A DNA stretch of 64,000 nucleotides from Arthrobacter sp. ISL-65 (GTDB lineage Bacteria > Actinomycetota > Actinomycetes > Actinomycetales > Micrococcaceae): the NCBI RefSeq assembly GCF_018613795.1, contig NZ_JAGGPN010000011.1, positions 20,575 to 84,574 of the forward strand, read 5' to 3'. Positions 1 to 8,212 of this stretch are shown in pieces. The notes below the pieces were generated by a model. That model ran no database searches. It was not told the DNA's origin and saw nothing but the letters and a program-made list of their open reading frames with translations. How positions within the stretch are numbered: the first letter of the stretch is position 1; every line of letters begins with the position of its first letter. Both the position numbers and the translations under genes were made by a program.

Positions 1-1134
1 AGAGCCGAGGATGAGCAGGACGATGCTCGGCGGGATGGTTTCACCCATGATGGCCGAGGCGGACAGCACCGCCACCACCTCGCCGCGCGGGTACTTGCGT
101 TCCTCGAGCATGCCCCGCATGGTGGTGCCCACGGCGGCGACGTCCGCAACCTTGGAGCCGGAAATGCCGGAGAAGATGTACATCGTCACGACGACCACCT
201 GGAGCAGGCCGCCCCGCAGGTGCCCGATCAGCGCGTCCACCAGCTTGGCGAGCGGCAGCGTCAGGCCGGCGGAGTTCATGACGGTTCCGGCGAGGATGAA
301 GAACGGGATGGCCAGCAGCACGAAGCCCTTGGCGCCCGATGCCATGCCGATCGGGATGGCGCTGACCTCCGAGATGCCGCCCAGGTAGAGGTAGATGCCC
401 GAGGCCAGGGCCAGCACGAACGCGATCGGCAGGCCGAGGAACAGCAGGGCGAACAGGCCAACGAGAACCACGCCGAGGATCAGGTTGGGCGAGGCGTAGT
501 AGAACAGTGGCTGGGCGAAGAGAACCGCCGCGGCCATAACCGCAGTGATGCCGGTGGCGATCAGGACCGCGCGGCGTGGCTGCCGCCAGAGCTTGAGGAC
601 GGCGAACCAGGCGATGAGCACCATGCCCAGCGCGAACGGCAGCGAGACCCAGAAGACCGGCAGCTGGAGGATCGGCGTCTTTTCCTCGAGCTGCTGGACC
701 AGGGTAGGAATGAACAGGGCGAGGGAGCCGGCGCTCATGACGAAGACAAGGCAGTCCACGAGGGCCGCCAGGTACGGCTTCCAGCTCGCCGGCAGGCGCA
801 TGACCAGTGCCTGGACGGACATGTGGGCGCCCTTGGGGTAGGCGATGGCACCGCCGATGAAGGCGATGGTGAGCAGCGCAATCTCGGAGACTTCCTGCGT
901 CCACAGCACGGAATCACCCGTAACCACCCGGACCATGATGTTCAGCAGGATAACCACGAGCTCGGCGAGGATGGCCGCGCCGACGGTCCATTCCAAGGCC
1001 TTGTCCAGCCAGACCGCTCCGCTCCAGCGCGGCGCGACGTGCCCGTGGTGAAGGATCTCTTCCGCATCGGACGGAAGGACCTCTTCGAGTTCCTTGGGGG
1101 CGAGTGTATGTTCCATGTTTTTCCAGACTGTCAT
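1..1134 (-). CDS. TRAP transporter, fused small+large membrane subunits (DctQM), partial
   Basis: This is the membrane part of a tripartite ATP-independent periplasmic importer for an organic acid. The frame is open to the left edge, so only the first 378 residues are seen. After a hydrophilic N-terminus, four membrane segments (about residues 45-190) look like DctQ. A DctM-type segment follows without a stop, with motifs such as FFILAGTVMNSAGL and FSGISGSKVADVAAVG, so the two subunits are fused. Start may be 1134 or the in-frame ATG at 1116, which has GGAAAA just ahead of it. The binding protein gene lies upstream in the same direction. Substrate cannot be read from the sequence. Confidence 0.9.
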   Translation of the reverse strand, partial: MTVWKNMEHTLAPKELEEVLPSDAEEILHHGHVAPRWSGAVWLDKALEWTVGAAILAELVVILLNIMVRVVTGDSVLWTQEVSEIALLTIAFIGGAIAYPKGAHMSVQALVMRLPASWKPYLAALVDCLVFVMSAGSLALFIPTLVQQLEEKTPILQLPVFWVSLPFALGMVLIAWFAVLKLWRQPRRAVLIATGITAVMAAAVLFAQPLFYYASPNLILGVVLVGLFALLFLGLPIAFVLALASGIYLYLGGISEVSAIPIGMASGAKGFVLLAIPFFILAGTVMNSAGLTLPLAKLVDALIGHLRGGLLQVVVVTMYIFSGISGSKVADVAAVGTTMRGMLEERKYPRGEVVAVLSASAIMGETIPPSIVLLILGS

Positions 1135-1228
1135 CGTTGAAAGCGGGATGCTGAGTGCGGGGATGATGTTCGAGGGATGGTATTCGAGGACCGGGGCGCC
1201 GGACGGGCGCTCCGGCCCTCGAAAGGGG

Positions 1229-2251
1229 TTACTTGGCTGCGGCGATCGCTTGGTCGAAGAATTCCTTGCCGATCAGCTTCGAGAAGTCCGGGTAGAGGCT
1301 CTTGGAAACGGCCCTGAACTGCTCGAGGCCGGCGGCGGTGGGCTCGTTGGCCTTCATGCCCTTGGCGGTGAGCTCGGCCAGCTGCTTCTCCGACTGCTCC
1401 GTGTCGTATTCGGTCTTGAAGGTGGCGGTCTCAACCGAGGCGTCCGTCAGGATCTTCTTCTGGTCCTCGTTCAGCGAGTCCCACTTCTTGGAGGACAGAG
1501 CCAGGACCCAGGCATCGTTGATGTGGTGCGTCAACGAGACGTACTTCTGGACTTCCGAGAACTTGTTGGTCCAGGGCACCTCGATCGGGTTTTCCTGGCC
1601 GTCGATCGTGCCGGTCTGCAGGCCGGTGAAGACCTCGGAGAACGCCATGGTGGTGGGACTCGCGCCCAGCTTGCCGAAGAAGTCCGTCCACAGGGGGTTG
1701 CCCGGCACGCGGATCTTCAGGCCCTTCAGGTCCGACGGCTGCTCGATGGGACGTTCGGAGTTGGTGATCTGGCGTCCGGTCCGGGTGAGGAAGGACAGGG
1801 CGACGGTGTTCTTCTCCTTGAGCTTTTCCTTGAGGACCTCGCCTGGCTTGCCGGCCAGGAACGCAGCCTCTTCCTTCGTGTCATCGAAGAGGTAGGGAAT
1901 GCTGATTGCGTTCATTTCGGGCACCACCGACGCGTACACCGATGTCGACAGGATCAGCGCGTCCAGCGACCCGCCCTGCAGCCTCGTGACGGCGGCGTTC
2001 TGGTCGCCGCTGAAGCTCGTACCGTTCGGCACCACCGTGACAACCACAGAGCCGTTGGAGGTCTTCTTCACCTGGTCGGCGAAGTGCTGGGCGGAGACAC
2101 CCACCGAAGAGGTCAGCGGGTCCGGGATGGACAGCTGGATCTTGGCCACCGGCGAGCCGCCGCCGGGCGCCCCTGAGGCGCAGCCGGCGAGGACGGAGGC
2201 GGCGAGGGTGCATGCCAGCACTCCGGTGAGGGCGCGGGTCTTCGAGTTCAT
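1229..2251 (-). CDS. dctP: TRAP transporter substrate-binding lipoprotein (DctP family)
   Basis: Extracytoplasmic solute receptor of the TRAP system. The 340-residue protein starts with a hydrophobic signal ending in the lipobox LAGC, so it should be lipid-anchored outside the membrane. The body is typical DctP: a LKIRVPGNPLW segment with the conserved arginine that salt-bridges a ligand carboxylate, followed by TGTIDGQENP. It is followed 94 bp later by the fused membrane subunits, so the receptor and channel are co-transcribed. AAGAAAGG before the ATG serves as ribosome site. The family binds carboxylates or sugar acids; the exact ligand is unknown. Confidence 0.93.
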   Translation of the reverse strand: MNSKTRALTGVLACTLAASVLAGCASGAPGGGSPVAKIQLSIPDPLTSSVGVSAQHFADQVKKTSNGSVVVTVVPNGTSFSGDQNAAVTRLQGGSLDALILSTSVYASVVPEMNAISIPYLFDDTKEEAAFLAGKPGEVLKEKLKEKNTVALSFLTRTGRQITNSERPIEQPSDLKGLKIRVPGNPLWTDFFGKLGASPTTMAFSEVFTGLQTGTIDGQENPIEVPWTNKFSEVQKYVSLTHHINDAWVLALSSKKWDSLNEDQKKILTDASVETATFKTEYDTEQSEKQLAELTAKGMKANEPTAAGLEQFRAVSKSLYPDFSKLIGKEFFDQAIAAAK

Positions 2252-2298
2252 GTGATGCCTTTCTTCATTGGAAGGAGTCTTGTGAGTCGCGGGGTGAG

Positions 2299-3651
2299 TT
2301 AGGAGGTCAGTGCGGCTTCGGCGACGAGCGCCTCGGTTTCGCGGCGCAGCTCGAGGGCCTGGGAGAGCGACTCATCCATGATGACGTCTTCCCAGCGGAC
2401 GGTGGCACCCTTGGCGACGTCGGCACGCAGCTCGACGTGGTGCGCCAGGGCTACCGGCAGGGCGCCGATTTCGACGGAGTGCTTGGCCGAGACGAGTTTG
2501 CCCCAGACGGTGAAGCCACCCTCGCCGTCGAGGAACTCGCCAACCTTCAAGTCCTTCTTGGCGGTGGCAACGACGTCACCGAAGAAGCCGACGGGCGAGC
2601 CGGTTGCAATGCCGCGGAGGGCTGCGTTGGCGATCGAGACATTCAGCTCGAGGCCCACGTAGTGGTACGGACGGTACAGCGCTGCGTACTGGCCGGTGGG
2701 GTCCGGGTGCCACGGGTATTCGTTGAAGCAGCCGGAGACGTAGCCGTTCGTGGCCTTGACGACGACGAACACGCCCTCCTGGGTGTTGTGGCTGATCCAG
2801 CTGCCGTCGCGGTTGACGCTTGACATGACGTCCACGCTTCCCTCATGCGCCAGGGCACCCCCGACGTCGGCCGGGCGGCAGATGGTGGCGATCTCCTCCA
2901 CGTCGCCCGGGGTGAAGGTCAGTCCGGAGTCCGACGGCGTGAGGCCTGCACCGTTGGCGACGGCGGCCATCTCGATGGAGGCCTTGGTGCCGTCACGGAA
3001 GGAGGTGTGCATGTACGGGTTGAGCTGCCCGGAGTCGGTGAGCTCCTTGGAGAACTCCCAGTTTTCCCAGACGTTGTCCGGGTTCATCTCGTGGTAGTGC
3101 TCGAGGTACTTGGCGCCCTTGCCCGCACAGACCACGTCGAAGCCGCTGGTCCGGGCCCAGTCCACCAGTTCCATGATGAGGGCGGGCTGGTCGCCGTACG
3201 CCATCGAATACACGACGCCGGCCTCTTCCGCGCGCTTGGCGAGGGCTGGACCGGCGAGCGCGTCGGCCTCGACGGTGACCATGATGATGTGCTTCTTGGT
3301 TTCGATCGCCCGCAGCGCGTGCTTTACGCCGACGATCGGGTTGCCGGTGGCTTCAACAATGACGTCGATGTCGACGTCGAACAGCTCGTCGGCGTTTGCC
3401 ACGATGGTGGTGGAGCGGTTCTCCAGCGCGGTGGCGATGTCCGGGGCGATCTGGCTCTGGGGCCAGCCGACCAGCTCGAAGGCGCCCTCAGCCCGCTTCA
3501 CATTGATGTCAGCGATGGCCACAACGTGGATGCCCGGGATGTTGTTTGCCTGGGCGAGGTACATGGTGCCGTACCGTCCGGCACCGATGAGGCCCACACG
3601 AATGGGACGGCCCTGGTTCTCGCGGTCGCTAAGAAGCTTGTGAAGGTTCAT
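2299..3651 (-). CDS. NAD(P)-dependent oxidoreductase with C-terminal SAF domain (homoserine-dehydrogenase-like)
   Basis: A 450-residue cytoplasmic dehydrogenase of unknown substrate. The N-terminus carries a Rossmann dinucleotide motif GLIGAGRYG. Next comes a homoserine-dehydrogenase-like catalytic region, and the last about 70 residues look like a SAF domain (EIGALPVALAHHVELRADV). I chose the ATG at 3651 because the Rossmann strand begins shortly after it and because the upstream extension would run into the operator at 3749-3766. It heads the TRAP operon and probably oxidises or reduces the imported acid or its product. Related SAF-domain proteins are often listed as FlgA-like or homoserine dehydrogenase; neither name should be taken literally. 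Confidence 0.8.
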   Translation of the reverse strand: MNLHKLLSDRENQGRPIRVGLIGAGRYGTMYLAQANNIPGIHVVAIADINVKRAEGAFELVGWPQSQIAPDIATALENRSTTIVANADELFDVDIDVIVEATGNPIVGVKHALRAIETKKHIIMVTVEADALAGPALAKRAEEAGVVYSMAYGDQPALIMELVDWARTSGFDVVCAGKGAKYLEHYHEMNPDNVWENWEFSKELTDSGQLNPYMHTSFRDGTKASIEMAAVANGAGLTPSDSGLTFTPGDVEEIATICRPADVGGALAHEGSVDVMSSVNRDGSWISHNTQEGVFVVVKATNGYVSGCFNEYPWHPDPTGQYAALYRPYHYVGLELNVSIANAALRGIATGSPVGFFGDVVATAKKDLKVGEFLDGEGGFTVWGKLVSAKHSVEIGALPVALAHHVELRADVAKGATVRWEDVIMDESLSQALELRRETEALVAEAALTS

Positions 3652-3748
3652 GGGGATCTCTCTGATTGATGTCTGACCGAAGAGGGACAACCTCCACTGT
3701 GGGGGGTGGAGCACCTCGTCGTCGCTGCTGCTGTGATCTGGGTTACCG

Positions 3749-3766
3749 AGTGGAACCGGTTCCACT
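3749..3766. promoter_or_regulatory. LacI-type operator, 18-bp perfect palindrome
   Basis: AGTGGAACCGGTTCCACT is a perfect inverted repeat with the central CG typical of LacI/GalR sites. It lies between the oxidoreductase/TRAP operon and the divergent lacI-type gene, 98 bp before one start and about 70 bp before the other. It therefore probably controls both directions. Confidence 0.8.
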
Positions 3767-3834
3767 TTTGTACCAGTCAGTGTTAAGCTGTGTCAACAGA
3801 TGTCGGTGAAACGCGCCGGCCGCAAGGAGGAGCA

Positions 3835-4881
3835 TTGAAGAAGGCGCCCACTATCCGCGATGTGGCGGCAGCGGCGGGAGTCTCGGTGTCCGTGGTGTCG
3901 CGGGTGCTTAACCCCGAGTCTGGTCCGGTCGCGCCGGCCAAGCGCGAACAGGTCCTGAATGTCATCCGTGAACTCGGGTACCGCCCCCGCGCCGCGGCAC
4001 GTGAACTCAGCGCGGGCCACGCCCTCACCGTCGGCCTGGTGGTCACGGACCTCGCCAACCCGTTCTTCGCCCAGCTGGCGGACCGCGTGGTGTGGGAGGC
4101 CCGCAGCCACGGCGTTCAGGTTGTGGTCATGACCACGCAGGAGGACCCGCACCTTGAGGCCGAATCCCTGGACACGCTCCTGGACCGCTCGGTCGGCGGC
4201 GTCATCGCCACGCCAACGGGCGGAAATGTCGAGAAATGGGATCGCCTGCGGGACCTCGGCGTAAACGTGGTTTTCGTGGACCGCGCCATTGCGGAACTCA
4301 GCGACGTCGACGTCGTCAGCATCGAAAACTCCGACTCGGCCCGGCGCGCAACCGATCACCTCATCGCCCTAGGCCACGAGCGGATCGCCCTCATCACCGG
4401 CCCCGCGAGCACGTCCACCGGGCGTTCGCGGATCGGCGGCTACCGGGCCGCCCTCGAAGGCGCTTCGATAAGTCTCGATCCCATGCTGGTCCGGCACGTT
4501 CCCTTCCGCGGAGACGGCGGGGGCGACGCCGTCGGATCCCTCCTTGCGTCCCCGGATGCCCCCACCGGACTGATCGTGGCGAACACCGCCCAGGTGCAAA
4601 GCTCGGTCCGGCGCCTCGTCCAGATGGGCGTCCGGATACCCGACGACCTCTCGGTTATCGTCTTTGACGACAACCCATGGACCGAACTGACAAGTCCCCC
4701 GCTCAGCGCGATCCGGCAGCCCATCGGCATGCTCGCGCTGCACTCCCTTGAACTCGTCCTCGGACGAATGCAGGGCCGGCTTCCCGCCGGCGCCAGGACC
4801 ATCGAGGTCATGGCGGATTTCGTGCCGCGCAGCAGCTGCGCTGCCCCTGCCCGCTCCGCCACCAAGTCCGTAACCAGATAA
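3835..4881 (+). CDS. LacI family transcriptional regulator
   Basis: DNA-binding repressor of the TRAP/oxidoreductase locus. The N-terminal HTH reads TIRDVAAAAGVSVSVVSRVL, followed by the hinge helix region and a periplasmic-binding-protein-like sensor domain (VGLVVTDLANPFFAQL to the C-terminus), 348 residues in all, normal for the family. I chose the TTG at 3835 because AAGGAGG (3824-3830) sits 4 bases before it. A GTG at 3790 would add 15 residues without a ribosome site. The palindrome at 3749-3766 is its likely operator, giving autoregulation. The inducer is probably the TRAP substrate or a breakdown product. Confidence 0.93.
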   Translation: MKKAPTIRDVAAAAGVSVSVVSRVLNPESGPVAPAKREQVLNVIRELGYRPRAAARELSAGHALTVGLVVTDLANPFFAQLADRVVWEARSHGVQVVVMTTQEDPHLEAESLDTLLDRSVGGVIATPTGGNVEKWDRLRDLGVNVVFVDRAIAELSDVDVVSIENSDSARRATDHLIALGHERIALITGPASTSTGRSRIGGYRAALEGASISLDPMLVRHVPFRGDGGGDAVGSLLASPDAPTGLIVANTAQVQSSVRRLVQMGVRIPDDLSVIVFDDNPWTELTSPPLSAIRQPIGMLALHSLELVLGRMQGRLPAGARTIEVMADFVPRSSCAAPARSATKSVTR

Positions 4882-4896
4882 GGAAAAGGAAAACCC

Positions 4897-5208
4897 ATGA
4901 CCGTAGTTGTCACCGCCATGTTCACGCCCAAGGAAGGCGCCTTCGACGACGTCGTGGCTGCCCTCTCCCCCGCCATCGCGGAGGTCCACGAGGAGCCGGG
5001 CTGCGAACTGTACGCCATCCACGAAGCCCCGAACGGCCAGATCGTCATGATCGAAAAGTGGGAGAGCGCCGAGCTCCTCGACGCCCATGGCGCCGGCGAC
5101 GCCGTCAAACGCTTGAACGCCTCGCTTGAGGGGCTCCTGGAGGAGCCGGTGGAAGTGACACGGCTGGCCGCGATTCCCGCGGGCACCAGTGCTCAAGGCG
5201 CCCTCTGA
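4897..5208 (+). CDS. Antibiotic biosynthesis monooxygenase (ABM) domain protein
   Basis: A 103-residue single-domain ABM protein of the dimeric ferredoxin-like fold. Visible family features are TAMFTPKEG at the start, the EPGCELYAIHEAP strand and MIEKWESAELLDAH in the middle. Such proteins include small cofactor-free oxygenases and many of unknown role. It begins 15 bases after the LacI stop and has AAGGAAAA as ribosome site, so it is co-transcribed with the regulator. A strong hairpin directly follows. It may act on a reactive intermediate of the TRAP-linked pathway; that is inference. Confidence 0.85.
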   Translation: MTVVVTAMFTPKEGAFDDVVAALSPAIAEVHEEPGCELYAIHEAPNGQIVMIEKWESAELLDAHGAGDAVKRLNASLEGLLEEPVEVTRLAAIPAGTSAQGAL

Positions 5209-5217
5209 CCTGAAGAA

Positions 5218-5259
5218 CGACGGCGCCCCCGCCTGTGTATTCAGGCGGGGGCGCCGTCG
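5218..5259 (+). terminator. Hairpin terminator, 18-bp perfect stem
   Basis: Arms 5218-5235 and 5242-5259 are perfectly complementary around the loop TGTATT. It starts 9 bases after the ABM gene stop. There is no clear T-tract, as is usual in high-GC actinobacteria. It closes the lacI-ABM unit. From here to 5428 I see no convincing gene. Confidence 0.85.
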
Positions 5260-5428
5260 AGCCCCGGACTACCAGTTCCGGGTCCACGAGCATCGTTTGG
5301 ACCGGCAGTTCCGGATCCTTCATGCGGTCCAGCAGGGCCTTCGTGTCCAGATGATCAGGGAAGCCACACCACTGCGTCTTCCGGCCGGGAGAATCAATAG
5401 TTCTATTGGCCGGTCGAGCCTGACAGCC

Positions 5429-5959
5429 TCAGCGCTGGAAGACGCCGGTGAGCGTGGCCGAGCCCAGCAGGTGACGGGCGATTTCGGAGCCCAGCCTGGC
5501 AGGCTTCGCCCCGGCCCCGCCCGGCAACTCCTCGACATCCAGCGCGTAGACGGTGACGATGTAACGGTGCCTGCCGTGCCCGGGCGGCGGGGCCGCCCCC
5601 AGATAGCCGCGGAAGCCGGCGTCGTTTTTCAGCTGCACCGCGCCCGGCGGGAGCTGCGGACCGCCCTCGGCCCCGGCGCCCTCCGCCAGCGACGTGACAT
5701 CTGCCGGGATGTTGAGAACCGCCCAGTGCCAGAACGCGCCGGCACCCGGCGCATCCGGATCAAACACGGTCACGGCGTAGCTCCTGGCCCCGTCAGGCGC
5801 CCCGCTCCAGCTCAGCTGTGGGGACTCGTCGGCGCCGCCGGCATGCATCCTGCCGCTGCGCTGCGGCGGCGGCAGGGTCCCGCCATCCTCGAACGACCGG
5901 CTGGTGAGCCCGAACGTTGGGACGTCCGGCAGGTTGGAAAACGGGCCCGGCGATGTCAT
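5429..5959 (-). CDS. YbhB/YbcL family Raf-kinase-inhibitor-like protein (PEBP fold)
   Basis: A 176-residue cytoplasmic protein of the phosphatidylethanolamine-binding family. The conserved ligand-pocket motifs are present: the VFDPDAPG strand, the GAFWHWAVLNIP segment, and GHGRHRYIVTVYALD near the end. No signal peptide is seen. Bacterial members bind small anionic ligands, and their physiological role is poorly known. It lies 9 bases downstream of the sugar kinase in the same direction and so is probably co-transcribed with it, with no obvious functional link. Confidence 0.9.
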   Translation of the reverse strand: MTSPGPFSNLPDVPTFGLTSRSFEDGGTLPPPQRSGRMHAGGADESPQLSWSGAPDGARSYAVTVFDPDAPGAGAFWHWAVLNIPADVTSLAEGAGAEGGPQLPPGAVQLKNDAGFRGYLGAAPPPGHGRHRYIVTVYALDVEELPGGAGAKPARLGSEIARHLLGSATLTGVFQR

Positions 5960-5968
5960 GGCTGCCTC

Positions 5969-6940
5969 TCAGGTGGTGGGAACTTCGGTTTCCTCTGCTG
6001 CTGCTTCGAGGTGGTTGAGCTCCGCCCGGGTGGGTGGATTGGCGCCGGCACGGGACACGGTCACTGCGGCCGCGCGGGAGGCGTGGGCCAGGAGGGCGGT
6101 GAGCCCTTCGGCCGGGAGCGCCCGCAGGTCAGCCCGGTTCTGGGCGCCGTCCAGGCCGCGGTCCACCACCCCGGAAAGCAGCGCTGCCATGAAGGAATCC
6201 CCGGCGCCCACGGTGTCCGCCACCTCCACGCGGGGGGCGGCAAACTCGGCCTCGCCCGCGGCGGTGGTCCCCCACGGCCCGGCAGCGCCGCGCGTCACCA
6301 CCACCACGGCCGGCCCTTCGGCCCCGCCAAGCTGTAGCCAGCGGCGTGCGGACTCCAGCGGGTCCACGCCGGGGTAGAGCCAGGTGAGGTCCTCGTCGGA
6401 GGCCTTGACGATGTCCGCGAGGGTCACGAACTTTTCCGCCTGCCGGCGGGCGTAATCCGCGTCCGTGATGATGCTGGGGCGGCAGTTGGGGTCAAAACTG
6501 ATGGTCGACGCCGGGTGGGCATGTTCGACGGCGGCCAGCACCTCCGCGGCTCCCGGCGCCAGCATGGTCGCGATGGAGCCGGTGTGCAGCAGCGTGGTCC
6601 CCTGCAGCATGAACGGCAGCCGTTCGGCCAGGCCGGGGAGCTCCCAGGCGAGGTCGAACGTGTAGGTGGCGCCGCCGTCGTCGTCCACCAGCGCGGTGGC
6701 AACGCTGGTGGGCAGCCCGTCCGGGGCCTGCGGGAGCATGACGGAACTCGCCCTCAGGTGGGCGGCCACCGACTCGCCGTAGGCGTCACGGCCGTACCGG
6801 CCGACGAACTGCACCGGGTGCCCCAGGCGGGCGAGCCCGACGGCGACGTTGAGCGGGCTGCCGCCCACATGGGCTTCGATTCCGGAGCTGCGCTGGACCA
6901 CGTCAACGAGGCCCTCGCCGATAACAGTGAGCATGGTCAT
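5969..6940 (-). CDS. PfkB family carbohydrate kinase (fructokinase-like)
   Basis: ATP-dependent sugar kinase of the ribokinase family, about 323 residues. The N-terminal substrate signature GGSPLNVAVGLARLG and the C-terminal catalytic signature DTVGAGDSFMAALLSG, with its Asp base, are both intact. ATGs at 6940 and 6934 are both possible, since no strong ribosome site decides. Sequence style is closest to fructokinases. No transporter or glycosidase gene is adjacent, so the substrate is unproven. The PEBP-like gene follows 9 bases downstream. Confidence 0.9.
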   Translation of the reverse strand: MTMLTVIGEGLVDVVQRSSGIEAHVGGSPLNVAVGLARLGHPVQFVGRYGRDAYGESVAAHLRASSVMLPQAPDGLPTSVATALVDDDGGATYTFDLAWELPGLAERLPFMLQGTTLLHTGSIATMLAPGAAEVLAAVEHAHPASTISFDPNCRPSIITDADYARRQAEKFVTLADIVKASDEDLTWLYPGVDPLESARRWLQLGGAEGPAVVVVTRGAAGPWGTTAAGEAEFAAPRVEVADTVGAGDSFMAALLSGVVDRGLDGAQNRADLRALPAEGLTALLAHASRAAAVTVSRAGANPPTRAELNHLEAAAEETEVPTT

Positions 6941-7004
6941 ACTCTGCCAGAGAACGCCGCCGGGCGCCCGAGTCCTTCCATAGGAAGTTGTCCGAAGAAG
7001 GCTG

Positions 7005-8198
7005 CTACGCCTTCTTCCCGGGCAGGGCGAGCTTGAAGACCTTCGCCCACGAGGATCCAACCTGCTTCAGCAGCGGCCCGGTGGTGTACGGCAGGCCGTA
7101 GCGCCGGCAGATTTCCTGCACCTTCGGGGCCACTTCCCCGTACCGGTTGGACGGCAGGTCCGGGAACAGGTGGTGTTCGATCTGGTGGGACAGGTTTCCG
7201 GTCATGATGTGCATGAACTTGGAGCCGGAGATGTTGGCCGAGCCGATCATCTGCCGGACGTACCAGTCGCCGCGGGTTTCGCCCTCGACCATTTCCTCGG
7301 TGAAGGTGTCCGTCCCTTCCGGGAAGTGTCCGCAGAAGATCACGGCATGGGCCCACACGTTGCGGACGGCGTTGGCGGTGAGCGTCCCCATGAGCGCCTG
7401 CTTGCCGGAGCCGGTCAGCATGGCTACGGCCGGGGTGGCGGCGTAGTCCTTGGTGAACTGCTTGAGGGCCTTGACGCCGAGGGCCTTGAGGTCGCGGGTC
7501 ATGGCCTCCTTGCTCTTCCTGCCTTCCTTGTAGTCGACGAGCTCCAGGTCGTAGACCGCGATGCCCCATTCGAAAATCGGGGCCAGGATCGCGTTGTAGA
7601 GCGGGTTGCCCAGGGCACGGGGGGTCCAGGGCTGGTCCTCGTCCATGCGCAGCAGGTTGTATCCGACGTCGTTGTCCTTGCCCACCACGTTGGTCCAGCG
7701 GTGGTGCAGGTCGTTGTGGGTGTGCTGCCACGAACGCGCCGGGGTCACGAAGTCCCATTCCCACGTGGTGGAGTGGATGTCCGGATCGCGCATCCAGTCC
7801 CACTGGCCGTGGAGGATGTTATGGCCGATCTCCATGTTTTCCAGGATCTTGGCGAGGCTGAGCAGGCTGGTTCCCGTGACCCAGGCGGCCTTGTTCCGGC
7901 TGACCAGCAGCGCGGCGCGCCCCGCGATCTCCAGCCCGCGCTGGATCTTGATCACCCGCCGGATGTAGGCGGCGTCGGAGGCTCCGCGCTTGGCGAGGAT
8001 GTCATCCTTGATGGCGTCCAGTTCGCGGCCGAGCTCTGCCACCTGCTCGTCGGAAAGGTGCGCCGCGGCGGGCGGGCGCACGGTGGGCCGGCCGGTGGCG
8101 GCCAGTGCCCCCGGCCTCGGCTTCGGAACCGGCTTGTCCGTGGAGACGCTGTCGGTGGATTTCGTGCTCGCGGCTGTGCGATCGGATATTGCAGTCAT
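7005..8198 (-). CDS. Membrane fatty acid (acyl) desaturase
   Basis: Di-iron integral membrane desaturase, 397 residues, introducing a double bond into acyl chains. The histidine boxes are visible as GHNILH (about residue 127), HTHNDLHHRW (about 153) and HQIEHHLFPD near residue 340, plus two hydrophobic stretches. The closest known type is the mycobacterial DesA3 stearoyl-CoA desaturase. The gene starts 14 bp after the stop of the flavin/2Fe-2S reductase, which matches the DesA3 and Rv3230c partnership, so the two should form one electron-transfer operon. A likely role is adjusting membrane fluidity. Confidence 0.93.
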   Translation of the reverse strand: MTAISDRTAASTKSTDSVSTDKPVPKPRPGALAATGRPTVRPPAAAHLSDEQVAELGRELDAIKDDILAKRGASDAAYIRRVIKIQRGLEIAGRAALLVSRNKAAWVTGTSLLSLAKILENMEIGHNILHGQWDWMRDPDIHSTTWEWDFVTPARSWQHTHNDLHHRWTNVVGKDNDVGYNLLRMDEDQPWTPRALGNPLYNAILAPIFEWGIAVYDLELVDYKEGRKSKEAMTRDLKALGVKALKQFTKDYAATPAVAMLTGSGKQALMGTLTANAVRNVWAHAVIFCGHFPEGTDTFTEEMVEGETRGDWYVRQMIGSANISGSKFMHIMTGNLSHQIEHHLFPDLPSNRYGEVAPKVQEICRRYGLPYTTGPLLKQVGSSWAKVFKLALPGKKA

Positions 8199-8212
8199 TC
8201 TTGTGATGCTCC

